Shown: piece after piece, positions 35,567-46,236 of the stretch | How the letters are laid out: every line of letters starts with the position of its first letter | How positions within the stretch are numbered: position 1 is the first letter of the stretch | DNA from: an uncultured Chthoniobacterales bacterium | GTDB taxonomy: Bacteria > Verrucomicrobiota > Verrucomicrobiia > Chthoniobacterales > UBA10450 | Length of the DNA: 64,000 nt | NCBI GenBank assembly: GCA_902805675.1 | Contig: CADCTA010000018.1 | Location: forward strand, 1-64,000 | Direction: 5' to 3' | Translations under genes and position numbers: made by a program | The notes under the pieces: model-generated | Seen by the model: only the letters and a program-made list of their open reading frames with translations | Databases searched by the model: none | What the model was told of the DNA's origin: nothing

Positions 35567-38263
35567 GTGGCCGAAATCCCCAAGACATACGACCCGAATG
35601 CGGTCGAACCGAAGTGGTATCAGCGCTGGATCGAGCGAGGCGACTACCGGGCGGACGCTACCTCGGAGAAGCCGCCGTTCTCGATCGTCATCCCGCCGCC
35701 GAACATCACCGGGGTCCTGACGCTTGGCCACGTTCTGAACAACACCATCCAGGATATCCTCGCGCGCCGTGCCCGCATGCTCGGTCACGAGGTGCTGTGG
35801 CTGCCGGGTCAGGACCACGCCGGCCTGGCGACGCAAAGCGCGGTCGAGAAGGCGCTGCGCAAGGCGGAGAAAGTCACGCGCCATGATCTCGGGCGCGAGG
35901 AGTTCGTGCGTCGCGTGTGGGAATGGCGCGAGAAACACGGGCGCATCATTTTCGAGCAGCTCCAGCGGCTGGGCGCGTCGTGCGATTGGTCGCGCGAGCG
36001 TTTCACGCTGGACCCGGAGTATGCGCGCGCTGTGCTCGACGTGTTCGTCGATTTGCACGCGAAGGGGCTGATCTATCGCGGGAAGCGGATGATCAATTGG
36101 GATCCCGCCGCGCTGACTGCGTTGTCGGATGAGGAAGTCATCCCGACGAAGCAGAAGGGCAGCCTCTATTTCGTGCGCTACGAACTCGTCGATGAACCCG
36201 GTCGCTTTCTCGAAGTGGCGACCACCCGCCCGGAAACAATCATGGCCGACACCGGCCTCGCGGTGCATCCGAACGACGAGCGTTATCGCGCACTGATCGG
36301 CTCATTCGTGTGGCGGCCGCTGGTGCGCGAGAAGCTGCCGATCGTTGGCGACGACGTGATCGATCTGGAGTTCGGCACCGGCATTCTCAAGGTCACACCA
36401 GCGCACGACAAAGTGGATTTCGAGATCGGCCTGCGACACAAGCTGCCGGTCATCGACGTGCTTCATCCCGACGGCAAGATCAATTGCCCGGACATGCCGG
36501 AGCTCGACGGGCTCGACCGTTTCGAGGCTCGCAAGCGGGCGGGCGAGTTGCTCGCCGAGCGCGGACTGCTGGCAAAGGAGGAGCCGCACGAAAACAATGT
36601 CGGCTTCAGCGAGCGCGCGGGCGTTCCGATCGAGCCACGGCTGAGCGAGCAATGGTTCCTGCGCTATCCGAAGACGGAGGAGGCGCTCGCAGTCGTGCGC
36701 GATCACCTCATCCGATTCTTCCCGGTGCATTGGGAGAAGGTCTACGAGCAGTGGCTCACGAATATCCAGGACTGGTGCATCAGCCGGCAGGTGTGGTGGG
36801 GCCACCGGATTCCGGCGTGGTATGGACCCGATGGCGAGATCCGCGTGCAGCTCGACTCGCCTGGCGACGGCTGGCGACACGACGAGGACACGCTCGATAC
36901 TTGGTTTTCGTCCTGGCTGTGGGCATACGAGACGATGGATGCGGAGACACGCGCCAAGTTTTACCCGACCTCAGTACTTGTGACCGGGCCGGACATCATT
37001 TTCTTCTGGGTTGCCCGCATGATCATGGCGGGGCTGGAATTCCGGCCGGGCAAATCGGAGCGCGTCGAGGACAACATCGCCTTCCAGCACGTTTACCTCA
37101 CCGGGCTGATCCGCGACAACAAAGGTCGCAAGATGTCGAAGTCGTTAGGCAACTCGCCCGACCCGCTCGACCTGATGGCGAAGTATGGTGCCGACGGCCT
37201 GCGCTTCGGGCTCATGCGCATCGCCCCGAGCGGCCAGGATATCCGGTTCGACGAGAAGCAGGTCGAGGAAGGGCGCAACTTCGCGACCAAGCTCTGGAAC
37301 GCAGCGCGCTTGCGGCAGATGCATGGCGGCGCGACCGAAAGCGAGATCGATCGACGTCTGCTCACCAGCGACGACAAGTGGATCCTCCTGCGGCTGGACT
37401 CCGCGATCGTCGAGGTCTCCCGCGCACTGGACGAATACAATTTCAGCGAGGCGGCGCAGCGACTCTACGGCTTCTTCTGGGGTGAGTTTTGCGACTGGTA
37501 TCTTGAAGCCAGTAAAGCGTCCCTCGGCTCACCCGTCGCCCTGCCGACGAACGGAAGCGCCGGGCACATCAACCCGCAGCCGCCGGAGAAGGTGAACACG
37601 CTTGCGGTGATTGACTTCGTGCTCGGTCATACGCTGCGCCTGTTCCATCCGTATATGCCGTTCATCACGGAAGAGCTGTGGCACGGGCTCGGGTTCAACG
37701 CTGATCTTCCGGAAGACCAAGGCGGTCGCACGATCCAGTTCGCGCACTGGCCGAAGCCGCTGGGCGACGAGTTCAAGGCGCACTACGGTCTCTCCGCTGG
37801 GGATGAGGAGTTTGTCGCGGCGAAGCAGGCCCTCGTGCTGGCCGGACGCAAGCTCCGCAGCGACTACAACATCGCGAGCAATAAGCGCGTGCGCTTTATT
37901 CTCGCGGCAAGTGGCGATGCTTTGCCCCAGGCGGAGCTCAAGGTCCTGCAGCAACTGCTGAACGCGACCGATCTGGATACGCCGAGCGACTATGCGGCGC
38001 CGCAAGGCACCCCGAGCAGCGTGACACCTTTCGGCGTGCTCTATATGCCGCTCGAAGGTCTGGTCGACAAAGCCGCGGAAGCCGAGCGGCTCGACAAAGA
38101 GATCGCGAAAGTGCTCGCGGAGATCGAGACGGTGCGGCGGAAGCTTGGCAACGAATCATTTGTGAACGGCGCGCCACCCGCGGTCGTGGCAGAGCATCGC
38201 AAACGCGAAGCTGACTTCGTTGCACGGCTGGCGCAGTTGCAGCAGCTGCGCGACGCTTTTTAG
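35567..38263 (+). CDS. valS: Valyl-tRNA synthetase
   Basis: Class I synthetase of 898 aa. The HIGH motif appears as TLGH (residues 52-55, in PPPNITGVLTLGHVLN), so the first histidine is replaced by Thr; KMSKS is intact (GRKMSKSLGNSPDPL). Editing CP1 domain (TTRPETIMADTGLAVHP) and tRNA anticodon-binding domain are full. The C-terminal coiled-coil (VDKAAEAERLDKEIAKVLAE through LAQLQQLRDAF) is the ValRS-specific arm. The GTG at 35567 begins the standard N-terminus AEIPKTYDPNAVE. It is a single-gene unit. Confidence 0.96.
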   Translation: MAEIPKTYDPNAVEPKWYQRWIERGDYRADATSEKPPFSIVIPPPNITGVLTLGHVLNNTIQDILARRARMLGHEVLWLPGQDHAGLATQSAVEKALRKAEKVTRHDLGREEFVRRVWEWREKHGRIIFEQLQRLGASCDWSRERFTLDPEYARAVLDVFVDLHAKGLIYRGKRMINWDPAALTALSDEEVIPTKQKGSLYFVRYELVDEPGRFLEVATTRPETIMADTGLAVHPNDERYRALIGSFVWRPLVREKLPIVGDDVIDLEFGTGILKVTPAHDKVDFEIGLRHKLPVIDVLHPDGKINCPDMPELDGLDRFEARKRAGELLAERGLLAKEEPHENNVGFSERAGVPIEPRLSEQWFLRYPKTEEALAVVRDHLIRFFPVHWEKVYEQWLTNIQDWCISRQVWWGHRIPAWYGPDGEIRVQLDSPGDGWRHDEDTLDTWFSSWLWAYETMDAETRAKFYPTSVLVTGPDIIFFWVARMIMAGLEFRPGKSERVEDNIAFQHVYLTGLIRDNKGRKMSKSLGNSPDPLDLMAKYGADGLRFGLMRIAPSGQDIRFDEKQVEEGRNFATKLWNAARLRQMHGGATESEIDRRLLTSDDKWILLRLDSAIVEVSRALDEYNFSEAAQRLYGFFWGEFCDWYLEASKASLGSPVALPTNGSAGHINPQPPEKVNTLAVIDFVLGHTLRLFHPYMPFITEELWHGLGFNADLPEDQGGRTIQFAHWPKPLGDEFKAHYGLSAGDEEFVAAKQALVLAGRKLRSDYNIASNKRVRFILAASGDALPQAELKVLQQLLNATDLDTPSDYAAPQGTPSSVTPFGVLYMPLEGLVDKAAEAERLDKEIAKVLAEIETVRRKLGNESFVNGAPPAVVAEHRKREADFVARLAQLQQLRDAF

Positions 38264-38335
38264 CGCGCGAGCGAGCGCCGGGTTGCTCTGGCGGCATCAG
38301 TTCGCGTATCGTGCGTCTGAGTCTTCCTCCCCCGC

Positions 38336-40378
<2,043 letters not shown>

Positions 40379-40385
40379 AGCACGA

Positions 40386-40877
40386 TCAGCGCCGGCGCAG
40401 GGGAGCGACGATCTCCTGATCACGGCCGCGGACGAGCACCACGCGCCCATCTTCGATCGCCTTGACGGTGATCTGATACGTCGACGAGCCCATCTGCAAC
40501 CCGAACACCTGGCCTTCGTTCATCACTTTGCCGTTGATGATGGCGAAGCGCGCACGGGGATCCATGACGATCGAGCTGACCAGAAACGCGCTCGGCGGAA
40601 CTTCGGGACCAGCCACTTCGGTCGCTGGACCTGTGGCCCCCGCCTGCTTCGGGGTAGGTTTCCAGCCGATCGGCCAGAAGGGGCTGCGCCCGTTCTCTGG
40701 AATGGCGAAAGCGGACTTGTTCTTAATTTCGATTGCGGCGGGCGCAGGGATTCCCTCGCCAGACGCTTCGACGCTTGGCGGGGCGCTCACTGGGGCGTCG
40801 TTCGCAGTGGCGTCTGCTGCTTGTGCTGAGTGCAGCGCCAGGCTGGTGGCGACGATTGTGAAAATAAGGTTCTTCAT
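40386..40877 (-). CDS. PilP-like exported protein of the pilM-N-O cluster
   Basis: 163 aa: signal peptide MKNLIFTIVATSLALHSAQA, an Ala/Pro/Glu-rich linker, a NGRSPFWPIGW motif at about residue 62-72, and a C-terminal beta-rich region (FLVSSIVMDPRARFAIINGK, VFGLQMGSSTYQITVKAIED). Placement after pilO with a 4-nt overlap and the small beta domain fit PilP/GspC-like alignment proteins, but sequence homology to PilP itself is weak by eye. It is the last gene of the operon; no PilQ secretin is next. Confidence 0.62.
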   Translation of the reverse strand: MKNLIFTIVATSLALHSAQAADATANDAPVSAPPSVEASGEGIPAPAAIEIKNKSAFAIPENGRSPFWPIGWKPTPKQAGATGPATEVAGPEVPPSAFLVSSIVMDPRARFAIINGKVMNEGQVFGLQMGSSTYQITVKAIEDGRVVLVRGRDQEIVAPLRRR

Positions 40878-41449
40878 CGCTTGAGAACGGTTGTGTTGAT
40901 CGTCAGGCTGACCTGCTGGTATTGCGGGTTATTCGCGTCCGCTTTGATGCTCAGCCGGCTGATGTTCAAAAGTGGCTCGGTATTCTCCAGCTGCGCGAGC
41001 GCTTTGCCTGCGGTGGCAAAATCCGTCTGGGGGAGCTCGACCTGCCAGGTGTACCGCAGCCACTCGGCGAGTTCAGGTTGTTTGTAAGGACCGTTGGACT
41101 CGAGCCGCGCCGTGGACTTCTCGATCTGTTGGTTAACGAAAAACAGTTTCATGCGCGGCGGAAACCACGCGATCGGTGCACCCTCGGGGCTCAGCGCCTT
41201 GAACCCCGCAAATCGTGCCGTGGCCACGGTTGCCTGCTGCTCGAGGTTGCTCGCCTTCATCAATTCGGATTTTGACGATGCGATCTTGCCCTGCAGGTCA
41301 GCGGTCCGAGCCTCGGCCGCAGCGCGACTTTTGCTCAGCGGCCCGAGGAAGAAGCTCATGTAGACGTAGATGAGGCCGACGAAGCCGATCGCGCTTAGGA
41401 TCAGCTTCTGGATCTGATCTTTGGAAAGCTTGTTCTGCGTAGGGCTCAT
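40874..41449 (-). CDS. pilO: PilO-like type IV pilus inner-membrane alignment protein
   Basis: 191 aa bitopic: a short cytoplasmic N-terminus, one membrane helix (LILSAIGFVGLIYVYMSFFL), a coiled coil (SRAAAEARTADLQGKIASSK), then a ferredoxin-like domain (ESNGPYKQPELAEWLRYTWQ). This topology is that of PilO. Overlaps pilN by 4 nt. Confidence 0.75.
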   Translation of the reverse strand: MSPTQNKLSKDQIQKLILSAIGFVGLIYVYMSFFLGPLSKSRAAAEARTADLQGKIASSKSELMKASNLEQQATVATARFAGFKALSPEGAPIAWFPPRMKLFFVNQQIEKSTARLESNGPYKQPELAEWLRYTWQVELPQTDFATAGKALAQLENTEPLLNISRLSIKADANNPQYQQVSLTINTTVLKR

Positions 41450-42099
41450 GACTTTGGTGCGCGCGGGGTGGCGGTGGAGGCTTTGCCTTCCTCAGCGGTG
41501 AGGGGATTGAAGTTTACGGAGAGAACAAACCGGGCCATGGCCATGTTGGCGCCGGCGACGTTCACGATCGTATCGAGATCCTCGAGGGTTCGGAATTCCA
41601 CCTTCACCTCGCTGTAGCTGCGCCCGAGTTGCTCGAGAAGCAGCTGCCGCAGCTCTTCAGCGGCGGCGCGGGGCTCACGGCCAGCGGCGATCCCCTCGAT
41701 CGAGACGGTGACGAGCTTGGCGTCCTCGCTGACGTTCGCGTCGATGGTGGTGAGTTGCGCGTTGGGCGCGACGCAGAGCGAAAGCTTTTGCAGGAAAGGC
41801 GCCCAGAAGAACCGCCCTTCGATCATGGTGTCGAGCACGGTGGTCGTCTCGATGATGCCGTTGAGTTCCTTCGAGCGCTTCTGCGCCGCAGTCACCTTTG
41901 GCTCCACCCGCGACCAGTCAGCTTCCACGGCTGCGAGCTGGCTCTTGACGCCGAGCGTCTGGTAGCCTTTCCACATGTAGAAGAGGATCAGGAGCGCGGC
42001 GATAGCGCCGAGCGCCATCATGCCGAGCTTGAGCGGATCGCGTTGGCGTTGACGCTGCTCGGCGATCTCCTCGTGCAGGAGGTTGAGATGAAGAGCCAT
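41446..42099 (-). CDS. pilN: PilN-like type IV pilus inner-membrane protein
   Basis: 217 aa. N-terminal MALHLNLLHEEIAEQRQRQR resembles the PilN motif (INLLP) that docks PilM, followed by a membrane helix (LGMMALGAIAALLILFYMW), a coiled coil, and a small alpha/beta domain (VTVSIEGIAAGREPRAAAEE). ATG 42099 was chosen; a longer frame runs upstream without homologous sequence. Lies between pilM and pilO. Confidence 0.8.
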   Translation of the reverse strand: MALHLNLLHEEIAEQRQRQRDPLKLGMMALGAIAALLILFYMWKGYQTLGVKSQLAAVEADWSRVEPKVTAAQKRSKELNGIIETTTVLDTMIEGRFFWAPFLQKLSLCVAPNAQLTTIDANVSEDAKLVTVSIEGIAAGREPRAAAEELRQLLLEQLGRSYSEVKVEFRTLEDLDTIVNVAGANMAMARFVLSVNFNPLTAEEGKASTATPRAPKS

Positions 42100-42110
42100 T
42101 GAGGGGGTGG

Positions 42111-43175
42111 TTAGTTCCGCAGGTATTCGAACGCCGCGCCGCATGCGACGTTAAGCGAGACAAATTCACTGGGCAGCGCCTGGCGCTTCGCTGCGGGGAG
42201 AGCGACCTCGCAGGTTTCGAGCGGGTCCCAAATTTCGCAAGGCAGGCCGAGCTCATCGCTGAGCGTCTGGAGGATGGTCTCCGTCTTGGCCAGGCCGCCC
42301 GAGACGAAGATGCGGTGGATGCTCTCTTCGCGTTGTCCTTCGAAGAACCCGATCGAGTTGCGCACTTCGGTGGCGAGACGGGTCAGGGAGGTGCGGCAGA
42401 TTTCCGTCATCCCGCCGTCGCCTTCTTCCATCATGAGCTTGGCCGCGTTTGCATCGAGGGCACCGTCGGCGGTGAGCGCCTGGGTGAGCGACTTACCGCC
42501 GTAGTCAATGCTGCGGACGAGCACGAGCTCCTTCTTGCTGCCGATGAGCACCGTGCTTTGCAGGTGGCCCATATCGAGGAGCAGGAACGTGTCGTTCTCG
42601 AAAATCTGCGGGTAGGCGAGTTCGAAGGCGTTGAACGAGCAGACCGGCGCGAGCTGGAGGATGTCCGCGGAGACGCGCGTTTTGCTCATCGCGTCGGTGA
42701 TTTGTTTCACGTGCGGACGCAGCATGCCGCCGACGAGGTACTTCTTTTTCGGCACCTGGTAGCCGCCTTCTCCGTTGCTGCTGCCGTTCGAGTGGCCGTT
42801 GCTGCCGTTTGTTCCGTTGGAAACGGCGGCGCAATCGAGGACGAAATCTTTGCACTCCTGGTTCAAGACGGCGAGGCCGTTGAGGCGAAGCGCGTTGCGG
42901 AGCAAATCCACCGGCGTGTCCGGCTGCTCGATGATGCGCAGTAGCGATGACGGATCCGACACTGCGATCGCACAGCCTTTCGCGGTGCCGAGCTCCTTGA
43001 GCAGAGCCTTCAGCTCCTGGGCGAGGTCGTCGGCGCTCTGCATGTCCTCGGGCACTTGGCGCGAGGCGTAGCTCGTGAGGACGTAGCGCGCGTCACCCTT
43101 GCGGTGGAGGACCACCCCTTTGAAGACGTGCTTCCCGAGATCGATGCCTATGACTGAGTTGCCGCGTTTCGCCAT
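42111..43175 (-). CDS. pilM: PilM-like actin-fold ATPase of type IV pilus assembly
   Basis: 354 aa cytoplasmic protein of the FtsA/actin fold. N-terminal phosphate loop VIGIDLGKHVFKGVVL, and a second ATP region around FLLLDMGHLQSTVLIGSKK and FVSGGLAKTETI. An Asn/Gly/Ser-rich insertion (NGTNGSNGHSNGSSNGEGG) near residue 145 is unusual. It heads a minus-strand operon pilM-pilN-pilO-pilP-like. PilM binds the PilN N-terminus. Confidence 0.85.
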   Translation of the reverse strand: MAKRGNSVIGIDLGKHVFKGVVLHRKGDARYVLTSYASRQVPEDMQSADDLAQELKALLKELGTAKGCAIAVSDPSSLLRIIEQPDTPVDLLRNALRLNGLAVLNQECKDFVLDCAAVSNGTNGSNGHSNGSSNGEGGYQVPKKKYLVGGMLRPHVKQITDAMSKTRVSADILQLAPVCSFNAFELAYPQIFENDTFLLLDMGHLQSTVLIGSKKELVLVRSIDYGGKSLTQALTADGALDANAAKLMMEEGDGGMTEICRTSLTRLATEVRNSIGFFEGQREESIHRIFVSGGLAKTETILQTLSDELGLPCEIWDPLETCEVALPAAKRQALPSEFVSLNVACGAAFEYLRN

Positions 43176-43338
43176 GATGGTGCAATCCCATGTAGCGGGA
43201 AACGTGCCGACCCTGATTTTTTCTCCCCGATGTGGCCTCTGCGCGCAGTGTCGCCGTGCTTGTGCGAAGCACCGGCGGTGACGTCGTACGCGTGCGCAGG
43301 CGGTTTGACACAAACGCCTCTACACACGGCCGGCGTAC

Positions 43339-44751
43339 CTAAGCCGCCGCGGGCGCGTGGTAGCCGAAGAAGCCGCGGTCTTTGATGATCTTGGCCACCT
43401 CCGGGGGCACCATCGTCTCCCAGGCGGGATCGCCTGATTGGATCTTCACGAGCGCTTCCGGCGGATGGATGCTGAGATACTCCGGATTGTAGTCGGTGAT
43501 CTCCTGGATGAACTCGTTGTCGATCAGGTAGTGGAACAATGAGCGCAGATTCGGCGCGACTGGCATTTTGTGCGCAGTGATCAGCTCACCGGTCTCCTCG
43601 TCGATCACGGGATAGACGTAGAGCTTCAGCCCGCTTTTGAACATGCGACCAAGCGCCTCGAGAATGCCGCCTTCGAGGTTCAGGTAGTACTTTTCGTCGA
43701 AGATCTCCATCAAACTCGGCACGCCCATGACGAGGCCGATCATGCGATTCGTGTAACGCGCGAGGTAGGCCGCCAGCCGGTAGTATTCGCCGAATTTCGA
43801 GATCAACACCGTCCGCCCGAGCGCGCCGAGGATGTCGACCCGCGCGAGAAAGTCGGCGTGGTTCAACTGGCCCTCGGACAAGAGATTCTCGAGCGTCATC
43901 TCCATCAGCACGATCAAGTCGCTTTCGGTATAATTGCACTGCTTGAGGAACGCTGGCCGCGCGCCGTTCAGCATGTCATTTGTCGCGTAGGTCACCGGCC
44001 GGAAGCTGCCGCGCTCGACGAGAATCGCCTTTTTGTAGAACACCTCGGCCGGCTGCACCGTCTCGCCATCCGCAGTGAACATGACCGCGTTGGTTAGTCC
44101 CTGGCTCACGAGCTGGAGGCTCATCAGGCGATTGTCGACCTTCGCGTAGGCGGGGCCCGAGAACTTGATCATGTCCACCTGGATTCGCTCGTCCGCGAGA
44201 TTCTCCTGCAGCGACGCGATCAGCTTCTCCGGCTGGTGATAGTAAAACGCGCCGTAAAGCAAGTTCACACCGACGACGCCGAGCGCTTCCTGCTGGTCGA
44301 CGTTTGTCTCATCTAGCATCCGCACGTGCACGATGATCTGGCTCGGCTCTCCGCGTGTCTCGGTCTGGAACCGCACACCAAGCCACCCATGCGACTCGTT
44401 GTGCTGCTTGAAGCTGCGCGCCGCCACTGTGTCGGCGAAGACGAAGAAGGTGCGCTCGCTGCCGAGCTTTGCGTCCAGCCGCTCCACCAGCAGCTCGAAC
44501 TCGTGGTCGAGCATCTTCTGCAGACGCGCGCGGCTGACATATCGGTCCGTCGAGCCGTAGATCGCGTCGCTGAAGGTCATGTCGTAGGCCGACATCGTTT
44601 TGGCCACGGTCCCCGCTGCACCACCGACATGGAAGAAACGGCGCGCCACTTCCTGCCCGGCTCCGATCTCCGCAAACGTGCCGTACTTCTTCTGATCGAG
44701 ATTGATCTGGAACGCCTTCTTGTTGGTGCCGACGTCCATCTCTGCGTTCAT
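43339..44751 (-). CDS. Conserved protein of unknown function, often mislabelled TonB-dependent receptor
   Basis: 470 aa, highly conserved-looking, without signal peptide or membrane helix. N-terminal FQINLDQKKYGTFAEIGAGQ and FFHVGGAAGTVAKTMSAYDM are strongly reminiscent of a family spread across Acidobacteria, Bacteroidetes, Planctomycetes and Verrucomicrobia that databases have called TonB receptor or nicotinate-nucleotide adenylyltransferase; neither name fits a soluble protein with no such motifs. DFLARVDILGALGRTVLISK and LNLEGGILEALGRMFKSGLK are further conserved blocks. Function unknown. It lies upstream of the pil operon on the same strand after a 163-bp gap. Confidence 0.85.
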   Translation of the reverse strand: MNAEMDVGTNKKAFQINLDQKKYGTFAEIGAGQEVARRFFHVGGAAGTVAKTMSAYDMTFSDAIYGSTDRYVSRARLQKMLDHEFELLVERLDAKLGSERTFFVFADTVAARSFKQHNESHGWLGVRFQTETRGEPSQIIVHVRMLDETNVDQQEALGVVGVNLLYGAFYYHQPEKLIASLQENLADERIQVDMIKFSGPAYAKVDNRLMSLQLVSQGLTNAVMFTADGETVQPAEVFYKKAILVERGSFRPVTYATNDMLNGARPAFLKQCNYTESDLIVLMEMTLENLLSEGQLNHADFLARVDILGALGRTVLISKFGEYYRLAAYLARYTNRMIGLVMGVPSLMEIFDEKYYLNLEGGILEALGRMFKSGLKLYVYPVIDEETGELITAHKMPVAPNLRSLFHYLIDNEFIQEITDYNPEYLSIHPPEALVKIQSGDPAWETMVPPEVAKIIKDRGFFGYHAPAAA

Positions 44752-44808
44752 ACGGCTTTCAAGATGTGGACAAATCGGGCCATCTCAACCGCCGCTGGAA
44801 ACGGGCAC

Positions 44809-44894
44809 GTCGAGCGAAGTCGAGACATCCCGTGGCGGAACGTTTAGGTGCGCCACGGGATTCTTCGACTCCGCTTCGCTTCGCTCAGAATGAC
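44809..44894. repeat. Type A palindromic dispersed element, copy 4
   Basis: Left arm truncated (starts GTCGAGCGAAGTCGAGACAT, missing the GTCATCC tip); right arm GCCACGGGATTCTTCGACTC to TCAGAATGAC is complete. It lies downstream of uvsE and upstream of the conserved unknown gene, on their shared strand. Confidence 0.85.
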
Positions 44895-44927
44895 CGCTCG
44901 GCTTTGCTCGCGGTATAATCCGGAATG

Positions 44928-46049
44928 TTACAGGTCTTCGGCTGCCGCTTCGGCGACTTCGATCGTGTTCGGCTCCTCAGGTAGCTCGTCGAGCATCTCG
45001 AGCCCGAACCGCTTCGCCACGTCCGGCGCATATCGCTGCAGATCTCGCCTCAGCCGGAGCAGGGCGAGGTCCTTGGATTTCGCTTCGATCATGACGTCGA
45101 ACTCGAAGCCCTTGAGCAGACGCATGAGCGCGATGAACTCGAATGGCTGGCAGAAATCCGCGTGCCCGGTCCAGACCGGCGGCTGCAGCACCAGCTTCTT
45201 CTTGCGGCTGTTCGCCACCTTGCGCTTCAACTGCCGCAGCTCCGTGCGCGGCGACGAGAAGTGAATCTTCGGCCGCACGCCTTTGGGCCACGTTGCGAGG
45301 AACCGCTCCACCGTCTCGCGCAGGTCGAGCTGTTCCGGGTTGTGACACCAGAAGTGTTGATGATCGAAGATCAGCGGAACGCCGGTCATCTTGTGGATCT
45401 TCAACACGTCGGCTGCGCTGTATCGCAGGTCGTCGTTTTCGAGCACGAGACGGCGGCGGATTGCTGGCGAGAGCAGCTTGTAGGTCTCCACCCAGCGCGC
45501 GCGTCCCGCGTCCGTGTCGCCATAGGTTCCGCCGGCATGGACCACTACGACCGCCTCGGGCCCGAGCTCCATGCGATCGAGCATCTCCGTCTGCGCGGCG
45601 AGATCGGCCACGCTCTTCTGCACGAGCACCGGATCGGGGCTGTTCAAGACGATGAACTGCGACGGGTGAAACGACAGCCGCACATCCAGCGACCGCGCCC
45701 GTCCGCCGATCGCCTTTAACTCATCGGCGCATTCCTCGATCATCCCGTGGAACTGCGGCATGTCGGGGTGGGTGACGTAGGGCGCGAGGTCCGATGACAT
45801 CCGATACATCCGGATATCGTTCGCCTCGAGATGATCGAGGATCTTCTCGAGGTAGCGCAGCGAGACACGCAGATGCGGCTTCTGCTGCCAGCGCCGCGTG
45901 TCGTTGCTCTTCAACGCACCGGCTGCCAGCACCTTGACGGGAAAGCCCAGCTTGAGCGGGCTGCCGCTGCTCGTGCGCCTAACGACTGCGCTTCTTGAGC
46001 GCGCTCGCTTTGTGCGCTGCAACGCCACCGGATTTTTTGCTTTCGACAA
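44928..46049 (-). CDS. uvsE: UV DNA damage endonuclease (UVDE)
   Basis: TIM-barrel nuclease that nicks 5' of UV photoproducts. Landmarks: LKLGFPVKVLAAG, YRMSSDLAPYVTHPDMP, RLSFHPSQFIVLNSPDPVLV, VVVVHAGGTYGD, RRRLVLENDDLRYS, PLIFDHQHFWCHN, KIHFSSPRTE, and DVMIEAKSKDLALL, which carry the metal-binding His/Glu/Asp/Lys set. Conserved sequence starts near LKLGF, about residue 32. The true start is unclear: TTG 46049 and GTG 46028 lie inside the preceding DUF2945 gene. The listed range takes the longest version. Confidence 0.88.
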   Translation of the reverse strand: MSKAKNPVALQRTKRARSRSAVVRRTSSGSPLKLGFPVKVLAAGALKSNDTRRWQQKPHLRVSLRYLEKILDHLEANDIRMYRMSSDLAPYVTHPDMPQFHGMIEECADELKAIGGRARSLDVRLSFHPSQFIVLNSPDPVLVQKSVADLAAQTEMLDRMELGPEAVVVVHAGGTYGDTDAGRARWVETYKLLSPAIRRRLVLENDDLRYSAADVLKIHKMTGVPLIFDHQHFWCHNPEQLDLRETVERFLATWPKGVRPKIHFSSPRTELRQLKRKVANSRKKKLVLQPPVWTGHADFCQPFEFIALMRLLKGFEFDVMIEAKSKDLALLRLRRDLQRYAPDVAKRFGLEMLDELPEEPNTIEVAEAAAEDL

Positions 46050-46194
46050 GGTATTGCGGGTTCTCTTTCGACGCGGCGACGACGTGCGATTTGATCTTCG
46101 TCTTCGAGCTCAGCTTCTTCTTCACCGTCCCGGAGGTTTTGCCCTGCGATGTTTGCCACTCCACCTGGTCACCAGTTTTCAGCGTCTTGGCCAC
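45979..46194 (-). CDS. DUF2945 / HVA1 TUDOR-domain protein
   Basis: 71 aa. KTGDQVEWQTSQGKTSGTVK, KIKSHVVAASKENPQYLVES and SGGVAAHKASALKK match the hypervirulence-associated HVA1/TUDOR family, small basic SH3-like proteins in many soil bacteria and fungi; role unknown. ATG 46194. The 3' end overlaps the long version of uvsE by about 70 nt, so the two may be coupled. Confidence 0.88.
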   Translation of the reverse strand: MAKTLKTGDQVEWQTSQGKTSGTVKKKLSSKTKIKSHVVAASKENPQYLVESKKSGGVAAHKASALKKRSR

Positions 46195-46236
46195 AGTGGA
46201 TCTTCGCTTCGGCGGCAGCCGCGGATGCGGCGGAAT

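Noticed and set aside
43339-44751. TonB-dependent receptor
   Set aside because: No signal peptide, plug domain or beta-barrel pattern; the name would be a database carry-over.
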